Assembly (NCBI RefSeq): GCF_009363655.1
Contig: NZ_CP045393.1
Coordinates: 2,170,001 to 2,234,000, forward strand
Direction of reading: 5' to 3'
DNA length: 64,000 bases
Origin: Roseovarius sp. THAF27
GTDB lineage: Bacteria > Pseudomonadota > Alphaproteobacteria > Rhodobacterales > Rhodobacteraceae
Shown piece after piece: positions 37,265 through 45,549 of this stretch. Below the pieces are notes generated by a model that had not been told where the DNA came from, made no database searches, and worked only from the letters and a program-made list of their open reading frames with translations. The translations under genes were made by a program, and so were the position numbers. Numbering within the stretch: the stretch's first letter is position 1; the number at the start of each line of letters is the position of its first letter.

Positions 37265-38425
37265 TCATAGGTCGATCGCCACAACCGATCCGCGGCGGGC
37301 GGCCAGTGCGACCTTGCCGTCGCAGAGCCGCATCGCATCATCCCCGAACACATCGCGCCGCCAGCCGCCCAAAGCCGGCACGTCGCGTTCGCCCGCCGAG
37401 ATGGCATCGAGGTCGGCCGCCGAGGCGATGAGCTTGGAGGCGACTGAATACTCCTCGGATTTCGCTTTCAGCAAAACGCGCAGAAGATCGGCAAGCGCCG
37501 GGTTGATCTGAAGCCGTTCGCGGCTGCGGTCGGCCTTGGGCAAATCGTCGTTCGGACAGTCGAGCCCCGCCTTGACCGCCGCGATGATGCCGTCGGCGAT
37601 GTCGCCGCGCCGCGCCTCGCGCAGCAAGAGCCGCGAGCGCGAGAGGTCGTTCGCGGATTTCGGCTTGGTCGAGGCCAGCTCCACCAGGGCGTCGTCCTTG
37701 AAGACCCGGTTGCGGGGGATATTGCGGCTCTGGGCATAGTCCTCGCGGAAGCGGGCCAGTTCGCGCACGATGGCCAGGAAACGACCCGACGAGTTGCGGG
37801 TCTTGACGCGCTGCCAGGCCTCATCGGGGCGGGTGACATAGGTCTCGGGGTTGGTGAGCACCTGCATCTCCTCGGCCACCCACTTGTCGCGGCCCGATTT
37901 CGCCAGCTTGGCGGCGAGGAATTCGTAGATGTCCCGCAGGTGGGTCACGTCCGCCACCGCGTAGGTCTTCTGCGCGTCGGTCAGCGGGCGGCGCGACCAG
38001 TCGGTGAAGCGCGAGGTCTTGTCGAGCGACTGCTTGGCGATCTTGCGCACCAGGGTCTCGTAGCCCACCTGTTCGCCGAAGCCGCAGACCATCGCCGCGA
38101 CCTGCGTGTCGAAGAGCGGGTCGGGAATCAGCCCGGCATCGACATAGAAGATCTCGAGGTCCTGCCGCGCAGCGTGGAACACCTTGACCACGGAAGGATC
38201 GCGGAAGAGGTCGTAGAGCGGTTCGAGCGACATGTCCTGGCCGTCGATCGGGTCGACCAGCACGGCGTCGTCCTCGCCCCGGGACGGCAGGGCCAGCTGG
38301 ATCAGGCAGAGCTTGGAATAATAGGTGCGCTCGCGCAGGAACTCGGTATCGACGGTGACATACTCGGCCTCTGCCGCGCGGGCGCAAAAAGCGGCGAGGT
38401 CTTCGGTGGTGGTGATGGTCTGCAT
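37265..38425 (-). CDS. rnd: Ribonuclease D
   Basis: The 386-residue 3'-5' exonuclease trims tRNA 3' ends. The DEDD domain is at residues about 1-180: VTVDTEFLRERTYYSKLCL carries the Asp/Glu of motif I, HAARQDLEIFYVD motif II and YAVADVTHLRDIYEF the Asp-x3-Tyr-region motif III. HRDC domains follow. ATG at 38425 follows GGAGCAGGA; the longer frame from 38488 has no such site. Confidence 0.95.
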   Translation of the reverse strand: MQTITTTEDLAAFCARAAEAEYVTVDTEFLRERTYYSKLCLIQLALPSRGEDDAVLVDPIDGQDMSLEPLYDLFRDPSVVKVFHAARQDLEIFYVDAGLIPDPLFDTQVAAMVCGFGEQVGYETLVRKIAKQSLDKTSRFTDWSRRPLTDAQKTYAVADVTHLRDIYEFLAAKLAKSGRDKWVAEEMQVLTNPETYVTRPDEAWQRVKTRNSSGRFLAIVRELARFREDYAQSRNIPRNRVFKDDALVELASTKPKSANDLSRSRLLLREARRGDIADGIIAAVKAGLDCPNDDLPKADRSRERLQINPALADLLRVLLKAKSEEYSVASKLIASAADLDAISAGERDVPALGGWRRDVFGDDAMRLCDGKVALAARRGSVVAIDL

Positions 38426-38633
38426 TCCTGCTCCGGCGGATAAAACGTGGTAGTCCAACCGCCTATACCGAGGCGCGGCGGAAAGCAAAGCGCAAGTGAC
38501 ACGCGACCGCGGGGCTGCGGCATGGCGGCACCGGATACATCACGTTTCTTTATACCCGATACAACATTCATTCGTTTCAAAAATACCAAGGCCGCATCTA
38601 TGTAACGTGCAGTACCGATGACGGAGAGATGCC

Positions 38634-38810
38634 ATGACGACCCTCGACCATATCCCCAGCCGCCCTGCCCCGCGGATGAAATCGCGCGACGTGGCGATGA
38701 CGCTGAGCGCCATGCTGCTGCTGGCGCTTGGCGGTGTCGCGGTGAGCGCCCCGCCGGCCGATGTCTCGGCCGACTGGCACGGCAACGTTGCGGCGTCTGC
38801 GCCGCGCTGA
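38634..38810 (+). CDS. Small hydrophobic protein
   Basis: This 58-codon frame starts at ATG 38634 after GGAG and carries one hydrophobic helix (VAMTLSAMLLLALGGVAVSAPPA). It could be a signal peptide or a single-pass membrane protein. It lies between the divergent rnd gene and the convergent purN. No family is recognised. Confidence 0.5.
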   Translation: MTTLDHIPSRPAPRMKSRDVAMTLSAMLLLALGGVAVSAPPADVSADWHGNVAASAPR

Positions 38811-38847
38811 TGCGGAACCGCGCGGTGTGCCGTCCGCCCTCACCCGC

Positions 38848-39441
38848 TCAGGGCAGGTGGACGGGCGTGCGGTCGCCGGCGGCGAAGCGGCGCAGGACCG
38901 CCGGGTAAAGCCGGTGTTCCTGCTCCAGCACCCGGGCGGCCAGCGCCTGGGGCGTGTCGCCGGGATGCACCGGCACGCGGGCCTGGCCCAGGATCGGGCC
39001 GTCATCCAGTTCCAGCGTCACTTCGTGCACAGTGCAGCCCGCCTCGGCCTCGCCCGCCGCGATGGCGCGGGCGTGGGTGTCGAGGCCGCGATAGCTGGGC
39101 AGGAGCGACGGGTGGATATTGATCATCCGGCCCTGCCAGCGCAAGATGAAATCGTCGGTCAGGATGCGCATGAAGCCCGCGAAACAGATGATGTCGGGCG
39201 CGTAGCGCTCCAAGGTCCGGGTCATGACGCCTTCGAAGGCGGGACGGTCGCCCCTGAAATCGCGATGATCCACCAGTTCGGTCGGCACGCCGCGCGCCTC
39301 GGCCTTGGCAAAGCCGGGGGCATCGGGCGTGTTGCAAAGCGCCACCACGGGGCGCGCCGGGTGGTCGCCGGTCATGCTGTCAATCAGCGCCACCATGTTG
39401 GAGCCGCTGCCCGAGAACAGGATGGCGACACGCTTGGTCAC
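38848..39441 (-). CDS. purN: Phosphoribosylglycinamide formyltransferase
   Basis: The 197-residue enzyme transfers a formyl group from 10-formyl-THF to GAR in purine synthesis. The GAR-binding loop [12 protein letters not shown] (residues about 10-21), catalytic Asn/His/Asp ([20 protein letters not shown] and [15 protein letters not shown]) are present. It starts with GTG within a 4-base overlap with the purM stop. Confidence 0.95.
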   Translation of the reverse strand: MTKRVAILFSGSGSNMVALIDSMTGDHPARPVVALCNTPDAPGFAKAEARGVPTELVDHRDFRGDRPAFEGVMTRTLERYAPDIICFAGFMRILTDDFILRWQGRMINIHPSLLPSYRGLDTHARAIAAGEAEAGCTVHEVTLELDDGPILGQARVPVHPGDTPQALAARVLEQEHRLYPAVLRRFAAGDRTPVHLP

Positions 39442-40484
39442 GCGAGGGTGCCGGTGTAGCGGACGCCCTGCCCCTCGGTCACGTGGCCCAGGCGGATCAC
39501 GGTCTCTCCGGTGCCTGTCAGAAGCTTCGCGAGCGCCTCGGCGCGGTCGGCCTCGACCGCCAGCACCATGCCCACGCCGCAGTTGAAGGTCTTGAGCATT
39601 TCCGATTGCGCCATGCCACCCTGCGCCATCAGCCACTGGAAGACGAGCGGCAGATCGAAGCTGTCGAGGTCGATATCGACGCCAAGATCGTCCGGAAGGA
39701 CGCGGGGGATGTTCTCGGTCAGGCCGCCGCCGGTGATGTGGGCGAGCGCGTGGACGCCGCCCGCGCGGACCGCCTCGAGCGCCTGCGTCACGTAAAGGCG
39801 CGTGGGCGTCAGCAGGGCCGCGCCAAGGCTGCCATCCGCCCATGGGCACTCGGCGTTCCAGCCGAGGCCGGACATCTCGACCAGCTTGCGCACGAGGGAA
39901 TAGCCGTTGGAATGCACGCCGTTCGAGGCAAGCCCCAGAAGCACGTCGCCGGACGTGACGCCCGCCGGCAGGTCGCTGCCGCGCTCCATCGCGCCCACGG
40001 CAAAGCCGGCGAGGTCGAAGTCGCCTTCGGGGTACATGCCGGGCATTTCCGCCGTCTCGCCGCCGATGAGCGCGGTACCGGAACGCACGCAGCCTTCGGC
40101 GATGCCTTCGATGATGCGGGCCGCTGTATCCGTGTCGAGCTTGCCGGTGGCAAAATAGTCCAGAAAGAAGAGCGGCTCGGCTCCCTGGCAGACAAGGTCG
40201 TTGACGCACATGGCGACAAGGTCGATGCCGACGCCGTCGACGTTGCCGGTGTCGATCGCGATGCGCAGCTTTGTGCCCACGCCGTCGGTGGCGGCCACCA
40301 GAATGGGGTCGGTATAGCCCGCGCCCTTGAGATCGAAAAGCGCACCGAAACCGCCCAGGCCCGCCATGACGCCCGCGCGGTTGGTACGCTTGGCGGCAGG
40401 CTTGATCCGGTCGACGAGCGCGTTGCCCGCATCGATATCCACGCCGGCATCGGCATAGGTGATCCCGTTCTTGGCGTCGGTCAT
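39438..40484 (-). CDS. purM: Phosphoribosylformylglycinamidine cyclo-ligase
   Basis: The 348-residue AIR synthetase converts FGAM to AIR with ATP. The N-terminal PurM domain includes [29 protein letters not shown] and [13 protein letters not shown] (the nucleotide-binding Asp), the C-terminal [20 protein letters not shown]. It forms an operon with purN. Confidence 0.96.
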   Translation of the reverse strand: MTDAKNGITYADAGVDIDAGNALVDRIKPAAKRTNRAGVMAGLGGFGALFDLKGAGYTDPILVAATDGVGTKLRIAIDTGNVDGVGIDLVAMCVNDLVCQGAEPLFFLDYFATGKLDTDTAARIIEGIAEGCVRSGTALIGGETAEMPGMYPEGDFDLAGFAVGAMERGSDLPAGVTSGDVLLGLASNGVHSNGYSLVRKLVEMSGLGWNAECPWADGSLGAALLTPTRLYVTQALEAVRAGGVHALAHITGGGLTENIPRVLPDDLGVDIDLDSFDLPLVFQWLMAQGGMAQSEMLKTFNCGVGMVLAVEADRAEALAKLLTGTGETVIRLGHVTEGQGVRYTGTLA

Positions 40485-40575
40485 GGGCGGTCTCCGCTTG
40501 GCATGTCGGGGCTTCGGTTAATCCATCGCGGGCGTCCGTGCAATCGCGAATGCCCGCGAGGGGTTGCCAGAGCCC

Positions 40576-40604
40576 TTGACGCCCGCCCTGCCCCCGCCTA
40601 TCCC
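40576..40604 (+). promoter_or_regulatory. Promoter of the tRNA gene
   Basis: TTGACG (40576-40581) and TATCCC (40599-40604) are separated by exactly 17 bases; transcription would start a few bases before the tRNA 5' end at 40618. Confidence 0.55.
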
Positions 40605-40617
40605 GAAACGCAAGGTC

Positions 40618-40694
40618 GGGCCTGTAGCTCAATTGGTTAGAGCAGAGCGCTCATAACGCTTTGGTTGGGGGTTCGAGTCCCTCCGGGCCTACCA
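40618..40694 (+). tRNA. tRNA with anticodon CAU, probably tRNA-Ile2 (or elongator Met)
   Basis: The 77-base sequence folds as a cloverleaf: acceptor GGGCCTG/CGGGCCT, D-arm GCTC/GAGC, anticodon stem GAGCG/CGCTT around CTCATAA, and T-arm GGGGG/CCCTC with TTCGAGT, ending in encoded CCA. Anticodon CAU means initiator Met, elongator Met, or Ile2 with lysidine. The extra loop TGGTT and the absence of an initiator-type C:A mismatch favour Ile2; elongator Met cannot be excluded. The phage-like region begins directly after it, so its 3' end probably served as the attachment site. Confidence 0.85.
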
Positions 40695-41168
40695 AAATCC
40701 CGAAAACTTCAACGCTTTCAATGCTCGTGTGGACCCGAAACCAATAAAAGGGTCCATATGATTTCAATAGCTTACAAACGGTGTGGACCTACAATTAGGG
40801 TCCAATAGCATTAGAAGGAGTTCCATCAGAATCCAAGCGTAGCCCCCCCACACTTCGAATCCTGAAAGATCTAGCCAGAAAACAGTTGATTCAAGGCTTT
40901 GCAGCTATTTCTTGGCAAAATCCGGCACCATAGAAATCAATGTCTTAGATCAAAATTGACAACTAATCCGAGCTTAAACAGAGAGTTTTGGCAAACTCCA
41001 TACGAAACAAATCCTCGGAACTTGGGCTGTCAAAAAGACAGGCAGTGACAATCTTGCCGTCACCTAATATCAATCAAGTTGAAAGTAATGGTAGCATAGT
41101 GCTGTGCTGGACAAGAACCATCGCAGACTTCGGCTCTGGGACGCTGTGAGTGCCGGAAAAGCAGCCCT
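40695..41168. other. AT-richer non-coding junction after the tRNA
   Basis: About 470 bases visibly richer in A+T than the host, with no supportable coding frame on either strand. It holds two dyad repeats at 40730-40804. It is the probable left end of the inserted element, next to the attachment site. Confidence 0.5.
40730..40804. repeat. Two dyad repeats (GGACC/GGTCC) beside the tRNA
   Basis: TGGACCC (40730-40736) and GGGTCCA (40750-40756) form one inverted pair; TGGACC (40784-40789) and GGTCCA (40799-40804) form another 54 bases on. Repeated dyads of this kind near a tRNA 3' end are plausible arm-type integrase or excisionase sites. Confidence 0.45.
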
Positions 41169-41633
41169 TTAAAGCTGTCTCAATGCACTTTGGCATCGAT
41201 GAACCAGAGAGTAAGCGGCAACCTCAACGTCAGTACATCTTTCGGACTGCTCCGGCCGATCCGAGCTACCAAATTCGCCGCCCGAGCAAGCGTCGTAAAA
41301 TTGATCCATTTGCTCACCAACCTTACGAGACAGTGCCCGATTGGCATCAAATAAATCGCTCTGAATTTTGAGAATGAATGTTAGGCGACCAATGATGGAC
41401 GCCTGCCTAGTTTTCTGCCCGGGCGCGGCTCCGGGATTTTCCCAGTATTCAGTTGCTAAATCCCTTGTCTCAAAGATGACGTTCCGAAGGGTCAAGTAAT
41501 CGTGCTCACGCTGAGCTTTCGTCTCGTCCAGCTTTTGAAAATACCTCGAAACCACACCTTTAAGACCCTCGACCGCCAAGGCCGAACCTGCACCTACCAG
41601 CGCTGAGAGCAAAATTTGAGTGATCCCATCCAC
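41169..41633 (-). CDS. Small protein with N-terminal hydrophobic segment, third gene of the STAS/GHKL operon
   Basis: The 154-residue protein has one N-terminal hydrophobic stretch (about residues 5-22, TQILLSALVGAGSALAV) followed by a helical, charged region (YFQKLDETKAQREHDYLTLRN, and SIIGRLTFILKIQSDL), and Cys residues near the end. It starts with GTG overlapping the DUF4325 stop (TAGTG), so its translation depends on that gene. No family is recognised. A small membrane-anchored member at the end of a regulatory operon may be the effector. Confidence 0.75.
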   Translation of the reverse strand: MDGITQILLSALVGAGSALAVEGLKGVVSRYFQKLDETKAQREHDYLTLRNVIFETRDLATEYWENPGAAPGQKTRQASIIGRLTFILKIQSDLFDANRALSRKVGEQMDQFYDACSGGEFGSSDRPEQSERCTDVEVAAYSLVHRCQSALRQL

Positions 41634-41983
41634 TAACCAGCCTCTACGGCACCGACCTTCTTCTCGCCTGCTTCACGCACGTAACGGCTAATCATCTCAA
41701 TCACACGATTGAAACCAGGTTCTTTTGCAACCAGCTCGAACGAGGCCAGTACAACGTCGGCGGAAAAACCTTCATTTCTGACAAGGCCCGCAAAAGCCTC
41801 ATCAAGAAACGAAGAAGGATAGCCTGCAGCACCGTCAAGAATTATAACGGCTTTGTCATGATCCTTAAGTATTGGAACCAAGAAACGATCTCGGAAGTCA
41901 GTACCGTTACCTTCGCCGTCACGAGGGTAACGCCCACCCGGGTAACGGGTGAAGTCTTCCGCTATATTGATGGTTCTAGTCAT
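41633..41983 (-). CDS. STAS-like DUF4325 protein
   Basis: The 116-residue protein matches DUF4325: GGRYPRDGEGNGTDFRDRFLVP (17-37, written here only as a region) and DGAAGYPSSFLDEAFAGL (50-67) with Ser57/Ser58 at the position of the phospho-acceptor Ser of anti-sigma antagonists. ATG at 41983 follows GGAG and is 4 bases after the TAG of the ATPase gene. DUF4325 is a STAS-like fold often encoded next to GHKL ATPases; its function is not established. It may be a substrate or partner of the upstream ATPase. Confidence 0.82.
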   Translation of the reverse strand: MTRTINIAEDFTRYPGGRYPRDGEGNGTDFRDRFLVPILKDHDKAVIILDGAAGYPSSFLDEAFAGLVRNEGFSADVVLASFELVAKEPGFNRVIEMISRYVREAGEKKVGAVEAG

Positions 41984-41987
41984 GATT

Positions 41988-43082
41988 CTACTCCGGAAGG
42001 TATGAATCCACAGGAATTGTCCACTCCACCAACGTTCCACCTATATGTAGGGTTTCGTCTTCCAATTTCACGCCACCTCCATTATGATATGTGACTTTTC
42101 CGGTTCCGCTCAATAGCCGAACTTTAGCGCCAACGGTTTTATCTACGGGTGTGACGACATCCTGAAGGCCCTTGCCGTGCCCACCCTCCAATGAAGTACG
42201 ATCAAATTGAATTGCTGCTGCGATGAGTCTGGAAGCATCTGCGGTTGCAACTCTCAATCCCTGCGGAAACAAAGCCCTGACCTGCTCCCAATGCTTGGAG
42301 CGAGGCAGGGTCGCAGGAATTCCTACACCCTGATCATAGACAATGAACTTCACGACGCCTCCTTCAATGTTCCAACATGCCGTCGCCCACCAGCACTTTG
42401 CCGGGATGGGGAATTCCGTCGGCTGATCGTCTGGATAGGCGTGTAGCGTTGCGTTGTAGGCGGCCTCGGTTAACGCCGGGTAAATTAAAGGATCTTGCCC
42501 CAAAATGTTCGCAGCCCTCGCCAACAAGTCCATCATGGGCTGAAGCAGTCCTCCTTCTAGCCTCGTGCTGGAGACAATCGGCAACATCGTAACCTCGACC
42601 GCCTGAGGCGTGTTGCTCTTTGCAACACCGCTTTCAACACCCAATAGGCGGAAGAAACCCATTGAATGAAGCGTTTGGAGAACGAATGGGTCCCAATCGG
42701 AAACATTTCTTGGGGCCAATCGGGTCCGTTTAACCTGCCGCCACCGATCGACCTCAGCAGCCAAAACCAAAGCCGCCGCCGGCGAGACATCTTTAACCTC
42801 AGACAAATCAATGAATACACTGTGTCTGATATTCGGAGGCGCTTTCTTCAATGCCGCAACCTTCAAGTCGCGCAGAAAGGTAACGGACTCAATGTAGTTC
42901 TTGGTGAAACTGAAAATCACTGGCGCCGCAATTCGGACTTCCCGGATCTGAAGTCGAACACGAAACTTATTTGCTCGTGATAGCGACCTATGCCATCGGC
43001 GCCGGCCAATCCTTGCCTGGCGAAACTTTTCGACTTGGGACAAACGCTTCATATCTCGGAGTTGTAATAAATTGATGTCCAA
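41988..43082 (-). CDS. STAS domain + GHKL ATPase fusion protein
   Basis: The protein has up to 364 residues (TTG start at 43082; ATG at 43052 is an alternative). A basic N-terminus (residues 12-50) precedes a STAS-like region (about 85-160, FIDLSEVKDVSPAAALVLAAEV) and a Bergerat-fold ATPase: N-box Glu206-x3-Asn210 (TEAAYNATLHAY), G1-box Asp250 (DQGVGIP) and G2-box GHGKGL (301-306). There is no HisKA dimerisation helix and no transmembrane helix, so it is not a classical histidine kinase. It resembles anti-sigma-factor-type kinases. Confidence 0.85.
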   Translation of the reverse strand: MDINLLQLRDMKRLSQVEKFRQARIGRRRWHRSLSRANKFRVRLQIREVRIAAPVIFSFTKNYIESVTFLRDLKVAALKKAPPNIRHSVFIDLSEVKDVSPAAALVLAAEVDRWRQVKRTRLAPRNVSDWDPFVLQTLHSMGFFRLLGVESGVAKSNTPQAVEVTMLPIVSSTRLEGGLLQPMMDLLARAANILGQDPLIYPALTEAAYNATLHAYPDDQPTEFPIPAKCWWATACWNIEGGVVKFIVYDQGVGIPATLPRSKHWEQVRALFPQGLRVATADASRLIAAAIQFDRTSLEGGHGKGLQDVVTPVDKTVGAKVRLLSGTGKVTYHNGGGVKLEDETLHIGGTLVEWTIPVDSYLPE

Positions 43083-43290
43083 TACAACACAAATCCAAGA
43101 TCATAAGCACACGTGGTCGTGGACAACTTCCTGGTTGAGGCACAGAGCACTTTAGAGATCGCAAATTACCAGCTGAAAGGTTGACCAAATCAGGGGATTT
43201 TGAATCGTGCCGAGTTACCGAGATTTCAACGAGATGGCTGCCGACCTATCACAGTGACATACCGTGAACGAATCGTGAGGCTGTGAACGC

Positions 43291-43416
43291 CTACCCCAGC
43301 CACGCCACGATCGCGCCCATGGCGCCCAGGAGGATGGTTGCAATTGGCCCGGCCGGGCGAAGGGACAAGCCGGCAGCCACCAGGAACGCCACTGCGATAA
43401 AGTCCCAGAAGGTCAT
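43291..43416 (-). CDS. Small membrane protein, possible holin
   Basis: The 41-residue frame has two hydrophobic helices (TFWDFIAVAFLVAAGLSL and GPIATILLGAMGAIVAWLG). It starts in a 4-base overlap with the lysis gene before it. Size and position at the end of the lysis cassette suggest a holin or spanin helper; it is too short to assign more. Confidence 0.5.
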   Translation of the reverse strand: MTFWDFIAVAFLVAAGLSLRPAGPIATILLGAMGAIVAWLG

Positions 43417-43682
43417 TCCTCGCAGCCCTCCTTAACTTTGCCCGTCTCGGCCTCGGTCAAAATACAGTCCGTTGCCACGATCTTGCCGTTCGCCTTGCCA
43501 AGCGCCTCGACGTGATCGGTCAGGATCACACCTACATCGGCCAGCGTCTCTGCTTTCCGTTTCGGCACCGGCACCGGCGTGCGCAACTCGGCCGGCACAT
43601 CGGGCGTGATGTACTCGATCTCAGTCTCCGGACCGCAGGATGCGGTCAAGCAGATCGCGGAAATCATCAGGAAGCGGTGCAT
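43413..43682 (-). CDS. Rz1-like outer-membrane spanin lipoprotein
   Basis: The 89-residue protein begins with a lipoprotein signal and lipobox LTAS-Cys (Cys16), then Pro-rich VPAELRTPVPVPKRK, typical of o-spanins such as Rz1. It overlaps in another frame with the i-spanin gene (43621-43938), the nested Rz/Rz1 layout known in many phages. It would link the outer membrane to the inner spanin at lysis. Confidence 0.75.
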   Translation of the reverse strand: MHRFLMISAICLTASCGPETEIEYITPDVPAELRTPVPVPKRKAETLADVGVILTDHVEALGKANGKIVATDCILTEAETGKVKEGCEE

Positions 43683-43938
43683 CGAAATCTCCTTCTCGGA
43701 AAGCGTCTTTGACCTGTTCGTATTCGGCGGCCAGCTTGGCTTGCCTGTCCGCCTCAGCTCGTGCCACCCGCGCCGCTGTGCGGGCCTGGGCGCGCGCGGC
43801 CTCCAGGCTCTGCACCGAGCGCTCCAGACGCGCCTTGTCGGCCTTCAGGCCGTCTACACGGCTCGACTGCCACCAGAGCGCCCCACCGAGGCCCAGGCAG
43901 GCCAAAAGGGCAGCGATGAGCGCGTAGCGGGTGATCAT
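43621..43938 (-). CDS. Rz-like inner-membrane spanin
   Basis: The 105-residue protein (start ATG 43938 after GGGAGGG) has one N-terminal helix (ITRYALIAALLACLGLGGALWW) followed by a long coiled coil (LKADKARLERSVQSLEAARAQARTAARVARAEADRQAKLAAEYEQV, as a region). That is the architecture of i-spanins. The partner Rz1-like gene overlaps its 3' end. Confidence 0.78.
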   Translation of the reverse strand: MITRYALIAALLACLGLGGALWWQSSRVDGLKADKARLERSVQSLEAARAQARTAARVARAEADRQAKLAAEYEQVKDAFREGDFDAPLPDDFRDLLDRILRSGD

Positions 43939-44282
43939 GCCGCCCTCCCCGGCCAATCCGGCAAATCCATCGTCTTGCCTGCGAGATCATGCGTGCAGTC
44001 GTTGAGAAACCGAATGCGGCCATCAGTGACGAACGAATGGCAAATCAACGAAACCGGCTCGATCTTTTCACCAGCCATGAGCCTAGCGTGCTCTTCGTCA
44101 GTGATTGGGACGGTGCCCGACACCAGCACAGAAGGCGAGAACGTGGGCCGGTCACCATCCCCGTTGAAAGTCCACCCACGCGAGCCGTCGACCGTTACGT
44201 GATGTGCCTGTTGGCAGCCTGGGCACATGAACGCGACCCGCCCACCCTCCAGCTTCCGTAGCTTTGAGCCGAGCGCGCTCAC
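43935..44282 (-). CDS. DUF6527-family phage protein
   Basis: The 115-residue protein begins with a zinc-ribbon-like CPGCQQAHHV, followed by WTFNGDGDRPTFSPSVLVSG and CHSFVTDGRIRFLNDCTHDLAGK, the pattern of the DUF6527 family seen in phage lysis neighbourhoods. The role is unknown. It overlaps the lysin stop and the spanin start. Confidence 0.75.
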   Translation of the reverse strand: MSALGSKLRKLEGGRVAFMCPGCQQAHHVTVDGSRGWTFNGDGDRPTFSPSVLVSGTVPITDEEHARLMAGEKIEPVSLICHSFVTDGRIRFLNDCTHDLAGKTMDLPDWPGRAA

Positions 44283-45124
44283 GCGTCTACTCCTGACATG
44301 CAGACCTTGTAGCCAGCTGACCGGCGGCGCGACAGGCCACGCACAAACACGCCACCCGACTTATTGTAAAAAGTGTGCCGATAGCATGCGTCGGCGAAGT
44401 CCCCCCGGTTTGCGCTCTTCAGCGCTGACGACCGCAGAACCGCATAGGGCCCGACGTTCCACGCCAGATCTGTGAAGACCGCATCGACCTGCGGCGGCAT
44501 GTGACTGATTGTGACGCCGGTTCGATACTTCTTCCAGTAAAGGTCGCGCATGATCCGGTACAACCCAGCCTCGCATTGCTCGATAGTCCGAACGTCGCCC
44601 ATCGAAACCCTGGTCCCCGTGTGGCTGGTTTCGCCGTAGCAGATGGTCGGCAAATCTGGCTCGGCGACGGTATCAAGGTAAGCCCTCACGCAAATTCCGC
44701 GCTTGCTCTGTGAGCACTTGAAGGTGGGGCCCGTACCCTCCCACTGCTTGGTGAGCGGGAGCGCATAGACTGCCGTTTGTTCCCATGTCGGCAGCCCGGA
44801 ATTCGGACCGTCATCCGATTTCGGAGCCTCCCCCATAGCGAAGACTGGCGCGGAAACAAGCCAAAGCAGGACGGCCGTGATGACAGCGCTGATACCCGCC
44901 AGCTTCATGGTGCGGAGGATGCTGGGCAGGGTCTGGTCGATAAACCAGCCGATGATGCCGAACACGATCAGGAAGAGCATCGCGTACCCTACGTGATATG
45001 GATCTATCACGTCGCCGGTCAGCGCGAAGTATTGCTCGGGGCCATAGAAGACCACCCCGATCAGGATGAGCGTGCAGATGCTGTACGCCCGCATTTTCGA
45101 CTTCACATTCGGTATGAGTTTCAT
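44279..45124 (-). CDS. Membrane-anchored endolysin (GH24-type lysozyme)
   Basis: The 281-residue protein has about three hydrophobic segments in residues 1-97 (at 13-28, 45-63 and 75-97), then a muramidase domain. Catalytic-type residues are Glu129 (KQWEGTG), Asp151 (AYLDTV) and Thr160 (PTICYGETSHTG). A GH24-like C-terminus (VFTDLAWNVGPYAVL, RRRSAGYKVCMSG) follows. It should cleave peptidoglycan; the membrane part suggests a SAR- or pinholin-like control, or a holin fused to the lysin. ATG at 45124 follows GGAG. Confidence 0.8.
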   Translation of the reverse strand: MKLIPNVKSKMRAYSICTLILIGVVFYGPEQYFALTGDVIDPYHVGYAMLFLIVFGIIGWFIDQTLPSILRTMKLAGISAVITAVLLWLVSAPVFAMGEAPKSDDGPNSGLPTWEQTAVYALPLTKQWEGTGPTFKCSQSKRGICVRAYLDTVAEPDLPTICYGETSHTGTRVSMGDVRTIEQCEAGLYRIMRDLYWKKYRTGVTISHMPPQVDAVFTDLAWNVGPYAVLRSSALKSANRGDFADACYRHTFYNKSGGVFVRGLSRRRSAGYKVCMSGVDA

Positions 45125-45129
45125 AGAAC

Positions 45130-45549
45130 TTACTCCGCGATTTCGATGACAGTGGTGATCCGAACGGGCCGCAACGGAATGACGCCGAAGAGCAAAGCTT
45201 GCCATGTGTCGACAATGACGAGTGGCGGCCCTTGCTCAAGACATCGATCGGCCCACGGGCCGAGGTAATAGGTGACCGTGTTGTCGTCCTTGACCTGGTA
45301 GAGGGCGCGGTTGCGACCGCTCGGGCATTCCTCTCCGGTTCCCGTCACGCGGATCTCGGTCGACCAGACACCCCACACTTCACCGAAGGGGGTTTCCCTT
45401 ACAAACGTCACCTTGCGGTCGTCGTAATGGATTGCGGTCGGCCGCATGATCAGGTCCGTGGACAGCACCAGCCAGAACGCCATGACCAGGATGATCGCGA
45501 CAAAGGAATAGAGCACGGCATAGAGCGCACGAAGCGTCGTTGAGCACAT
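45130..45549 (-). CDS. Phage membrane protein in lysis region
   Basis: The 139-residue protein has one N-terminal transmembrane helix (LYAVLYSFVAIILVMAFWLVL, 9-31) and a beta-rich exposed part (HYDDRKVTFVRETPFGEVWGV). It starts in a 4-base overlap with the preceding gene. No family is recognised. Its place between holin-like and lysin genes suggests a lysis-related role. Confidence 0.65.
   Translation of the reverse strand: MCSTTLRALYAVLYSFVAIILVMAFWLVLSTDLIMRPTAIHYDDRKVTFVRETPFGEVWGVWSTEIRVTGTGEECPSGRNRALYQVKDDNTVTYYLGPWADRCLEQGPPLVIVDTWQALLFGVIPLRPVRITTVIEIAE

Noticed and set aside
40618..40694. Initiator tRNA-Met
   Set aside because: The first pair is G-U and the D-arm/T-arm lack the initiator features; Ile2 or elongator Met fits better.
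41150..41371. 73-residue plus-strand frame
   Set aside because: It is antisense to the small membrane-protein gene of the STAS operon and has no ribosome site.
41988..43082. ATPase as an ordinary sensor histidine kinase
   Set aside because: There is no HisKA dimerisation/phospho-His helix, no sensor domain and no transmembrane helix; a STAS domain is fused instead.
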